Positions 38,971 through 41,666 of a DNA stretch of 41,666 bases are shown piece after piece (within the stretch, counting starts at the first letter, position 1; each line of letters opens with the position of its first letter). The notes beneath the pieces were generated by a model that was given only the letters and a program-made list of their open reading frames with translations, searched no databases and was not told where the DNA came from. The translations under genes were made by a program, and so were the position numbers. The stretch comes from Flammeovirgaceae bacterium UBA2338 (lineage in GTDB: Bacteria > Bacteroidota > Bacteroidia > Cytophagales > Cyclobacteriaceae). The DNA lies in contig DDUM01000070.1 of assembly GCA_002344795.1 (NCBI GenBank), positions 1 to 41,666 of the forward strand. Direction: 5' to 3'.

Positions 38971-41388
38971 TCATTCATGACGAAGTGCAGTAACCGGCTC
39001 TGTCATTGCCGCCTTCAAGGTTTGAACGCCTACTGTGATCAGCGTGATCACCAAAGCACCTAACAATGGTAAAAGGAATAATAGCAAGCTCAGTGTGGTG
39101 CGATAGGCAAAACCTTCAAGCCACTTGTTGGCCAAATACCAAACAATAGGAAAGGCCACTAAATTGGCAATAAGTACCAGTCCAACAAATTCAGAAGATA
39201 AAAGCCTCAGGATATTAAAGCTATTTGCCCCCAATACCTTTCTGATTCCAATTTCTTTGGTTCTGGTTACCACCATGAACGAGACCAATCCGAATAAACC
39301 AATCACAGCAATGATAACCGATCCAATTGAAAACAGGTTAAACACCTTAGCCAGACGTTGTTCAGCATAGTATTGTCTTTCAAAATTTTCATTCAGAAAA
39401 AAGTACTCAAAATCATATCCTTCGTAGTACTGCTTCCATAAATCAGAAATACTCTTCAAAGTATTCTCTGTGTTGGCGGCATTGTATTTTACAGCAAAGT
39501 ACCGTGAAAATTGAGGCGCATAATCCATGGCCATTGGGTAAATCTTCTCCTGTAATCCGAATTCATTGTAATCCTTCACCACTCCAATGACAATACCTGA
39601 GGGTTGTTGGGAGGGTGAAGTGATTTTTTTGCCAATGGCATCCTCAGGGCTCTCCCATCCCATGGCATTCACCGTGGTCTCATTAATGATCAACCCTTCA
39701 TCCAGTTCAGCAGGACGGGATAAATCAAAATTCCGGCCTGAAACCAGCTGCAACCCCAGCGTACCAAGGTAGTCCTCATCAATTGACATGTACTCCACGC
39801 TAATGCTTTCATCGGCTGACTTTTCTTCGGCCCTGGCCCATTGCCCTACCCAACCCGGCTTTCCTGGTAAGGCATTAGAAAATGTAACGTTATCAACACC
39901 CGATAAACTTTTCAAATCATTTTTAAAGCTGGCTGGTTTTATAAATGTTGTTGAAGGGAGCTTTGAAACATCTACCACGATGATCTGATCGCCCTGAAAG
40001 CCCAGGTCACTGCCCTTCATAAAGTCCAGCTGATTATTGATCACCAAAGTAAAAATGATTAATGCAGCTGAAATCATAAATTGAAAAACCACCAACGCCC
40101 TTCGCAATTGAATCCCTCTCGCGCTCGAGTGCAATTTTCCTTTTAGCACTTCAGCCGGTCTCAAGCCGGACAGCACCACAGCCGGATAGTACCCTGATAA
40201 AATGGTGATGGCGATTAACAATATAATCATACCCAGGATAAATTGAGGCTGTAGTAAGCTAAGTAGATTGTAATTTTTCCCCATCAGGTCATTGAACATT
40301 GGAGAGAATATACCTATCAGTACAAGTGCGAGGATTAGCGACCCTGCAATCATTATAAATGATTCACTTAAAAACTGACGAATGAGGGCAGCTCGGGAAG
40401 ATCCCACCACCTTGCGCAATCCCACTTCCTTGGCCCTATAGGTAGAACGTGCGGTGGTAAGATTTATAAAATTGATGCAAGCCAGCAGAATAACAAACAA
40501 GGCAATCCCAGACACAAGATAAACCCGCTCTATGCTCCCTGAAGGTCCCATGCCATTGCCTCTGTTTGATTTGAGATAAATATCTGTTAGTGGCTCAAAG
40601 CCCACGTACAGGTACATCCCATATTTCTCCAGATCCTCCTTCACATGATCTAAGTATAAATTTTTAGCCTTTGAGAAAAAGGCCTCCCTGTTTACACCCT
40701 CTTTAAGCAATACATAGTTTCTGACATTGAGATTTCCCCATCCATCCTCGTAACTAAAATCCTTATCTAACAAAGGAAAAGTATCAAAAGAAAGGAGCGC
40801 ACCGAATTGCATGTGCGATTGAGAGGGTAAGTCTTTTAATACACCCGTTACCAGGAAGGAAAGTGTGTCAGCCAATACCATCGTTTTACCCAACGCAGAT
40901 TGGTCTTTGAAATATTTCTTTTCAAGGGTTTCTGTGATCACTATACTATAAGGTTGTACAAGGGCTGTAGTCGGATTGCCTTCCTTGAACGAGAAGGTAA
41001 ATAATTTGAAAAAATCACCAGACGCAAAAAAGATTCGTTCTTCCTGGCGTCTCCCCTCATACATCACTGGGAGGCTAGATCCATTACGGGTATAGATTAC
41101 AGCCTCTACTTCCGGGTATTCTTCTTTAAGCAATTGGCCAACAGGCCATCCATTGGTTTCAATAGCACTGGTAACCGCACCCGTTTTGATGTCGGCTATG
41201 TCCGTGCCTACCCTGTATACACGATCTCCATTTTGGTGAAATTTGTCGTAAGACAATTCATCTGATACATACAGGAGAATAAAAATTCCTGTAGCAATGC
41301 CAAAACCAAGACCAATTAAATTGATGATTGCATATTCTTTAAATTTAAGCAGGGTACGGATCGCTATTTTTAGGTGGTTGGTAAACAT
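38971..41388 (-). CDS. ABC transporter permease, MacB/FtsX type
   Basis: An 805-residue inner-membrane protein with two copies of a MacB_PCD periplasmic domain followed by an FtsX-like membrane module. It starts MFTNHLKIAIRTLLKFK (ATG at 41388), with a first helix near residues 21-41. FtsX helices are preceded by TYRAKEVGLRKVVGSSRAALIRQFLSES-type (first half) and VVTRTKEIGIRKVLGA (second half) coupling stretches that contact the ATPase. Such pairs export lipoproteins, peptides or antibiotics; the ATPase is not in the window. An upstream ATG at 41439 adds 17 residues and is judged less likely, as the family begins with FxNxLKIAxR. Confidence 0.92.
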   Translation of the reverse strand: MFTNHLKIAIRTLLKFKEYAIINLIGLGFGIATGIFILLYVSDELSYDKFHQNGDRVYRVGTDIADIKTGAVTSAIETNGWPVGQLLKEEYPEVEAVIYTRNGSSLPVMYEGRRQEERIFFASGDFFKLFTFSFKEGNPTTALVQPYSIVITETLEKKYFKDQSALGKTMVLADTLSFLVTGVLKDLPSQSHMQFGALLSFDTFPLLDKDFSYEDGWGNLNVRNYVLLKEGVNREAFFSKAKNLYLDHVKEDLEKYGMYLYVGFEPLTDIYLKSNRGNGMGPSGSIERVYLVSGIALFVILLACINFINLTTARSTYRAKEVGLRKVVGSSRAALIRQFLSESFIMIAGSLILALVLIGIFSPMFNDLMGKNYNLLSLLQPQFILGMIILLIAITILSGYYPAVVLSGLRPAEVLKGKLHSSARGIQLRRALVVFQFMISAALIIFTLVINNQLDFMKGSDLGFQGDQIIVVDVSKLPSTTFIKPASFKNDLKSLSGVDNVTFSNALPGKPGWVGQWARAEEKSADESISVEYMSIDEDYLGTLGLQLVSGRNFDLSRPAELDEGLIINETTVNAMGWESPEDAIGKKITSPSQQPSGIVIGVVKDYNEFGLQEKIYPMAMDYAPQFSRYFAVKYNAANTENTLKSISDLWKQYYEGYDFEYFFLNENFERQYYAEQRLAKVFNLFSIGSVIIAVIGLFGLVSFMVVTRTKEIGIRKVLGANSFNILRLLSSEFVGLVLIANLVAFPIVWYLANKWLEGFAYRTTLSLLLFLLPLLGALVITLITVGVQTLKAAMTEPVTALRHE

Positions 41389-41666
41389 CGAAGAAAATAT
41401 TATTTCATCAACTAATAACAATTTCAATGCCATAGTCAAACAATCAAAATCCTACCTTTTATTACAGATACAGGTTTTCTGATTAACGAAATTGAACACT
41501 ACCGTCCGTATTCAGACATTTGGATTAAAGTCTGAAAATCGAAGTTTTGGTATTTTACCGCCAAAGGTTTTAGTGCTTTAGTACTGAAGTATCGGTTCGT
41601 GAGGACACTAACCTTGGGTGGAGACTCTGAGCAGGTATAAAGATCACCTCAATCAGGAGATTGCTT
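41389..41666. other. upstream region of the permease, ending in dispersed-repeat DNA
   Basis: The part next to the permease should hold its promoter. From about 41555 to the window end the sequence (CCGCCAAAGGTTTTAG, GGTTCGTGAGGACAC, GAGACTCTGAGCAGGTA, CACCTCAATCAGGAGATTGC) is a third, diverged copy of the repeat at 38422-38656, cut by the window end. Confidence 0.65.

Overview
The window looks like a chromosomal segment of a member of the Bacteroidota, most likely order Cytophagales. The reasons are the gene families present (a TamL-type lipoprotein of the BamA family, an exported DUF2141 protein, BatB/BatC aerotolerance-type proteins, a one-chain alpha/beta E1 ketoacid dehydrogenase, two very large BNR/sortilin-like exported proteins), the scarcity of Shine-Dalgarno sites, promoter candidates of the TAnnTTTG type, and dispersed repeats of kinds often seen in this phylum. 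The content is mainly core metabolism and envelope biology, but the intergenic DNA is rich in repeats and small mobile remnants.

Layout. 1-2194 (minus): a tightly coupled operon kdsC - small gene - AbiEii-like gene - kdsA, in which two Kdo (LPS sugar) genes enclose a toxin/antitoxin-like pair. 2383-6051 (plus): penicillin acylase, small membrane protein, alpha/beta hydrolase; the hydrolase 3' end is tandemly duplicated (248-bp unit). 6401-7550 (minus): tRNA cluster Ser(GCT), Arg(TCT), Pro(TGG) plus an aberrant tRNA 3' fragment, interleaved with two GIY-YIG genes, one intact and one broken by a 16-bp tandem duplication. 8006-10969: hemolysin III/PAQR protein, a small 62-residue protein, Zn alcohol dehydrogenase, a MITE-like element and an HPF/RaiA-like protein. 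11074-14249: two exported proteins, a CsbD-like small protein, and a DEAD-box helicase/cold shock protein pair with a possible long leader. 14577-17383: flotillin FloA, then BatB-like and BatC-like proteins. 17516-23567 (plus): thiolase, MORN-repeat protein, purC, STAS protein, a 23-24-bp repeat array, RNase Z and a queuosine-precursor transporter. 23556-26777: an RNA methyltransferase and TamL, whose start codons lie back to back. 26808-34224: E1 dehydrogenase (minus), a histidine kinase fused to a SpoIIAA/STAS-like domain, and the first sortilin-like protein. 34266-38363 (minus): PaaI-type thioesterase, a lipoprotein RidA and the second sortilin-like protein. 38364-38970: a duplicated repeat region. 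38971-41388 (minus): a MacB/FtsX-like permease; the window ends inside another copy of the 38.4-kb repeat family.

The most unusual items are the coupled toxin-like pair inside the Kdo operon, with a toxin that seems to lack an internal segment; the GIY-YIG/tRNA-fragment modules; two MITE-like right ends each about 20 bp upstream of a non-ATG start codon, one carrying an expanded array; the kinase-STAS fusion; and the zero-spacing divergent start codons of tamL and the methyltransferase. I see no CRISPR array, prophage or complete IS element. All functional calls are from reading the translations and from family knowledge; no search was run.
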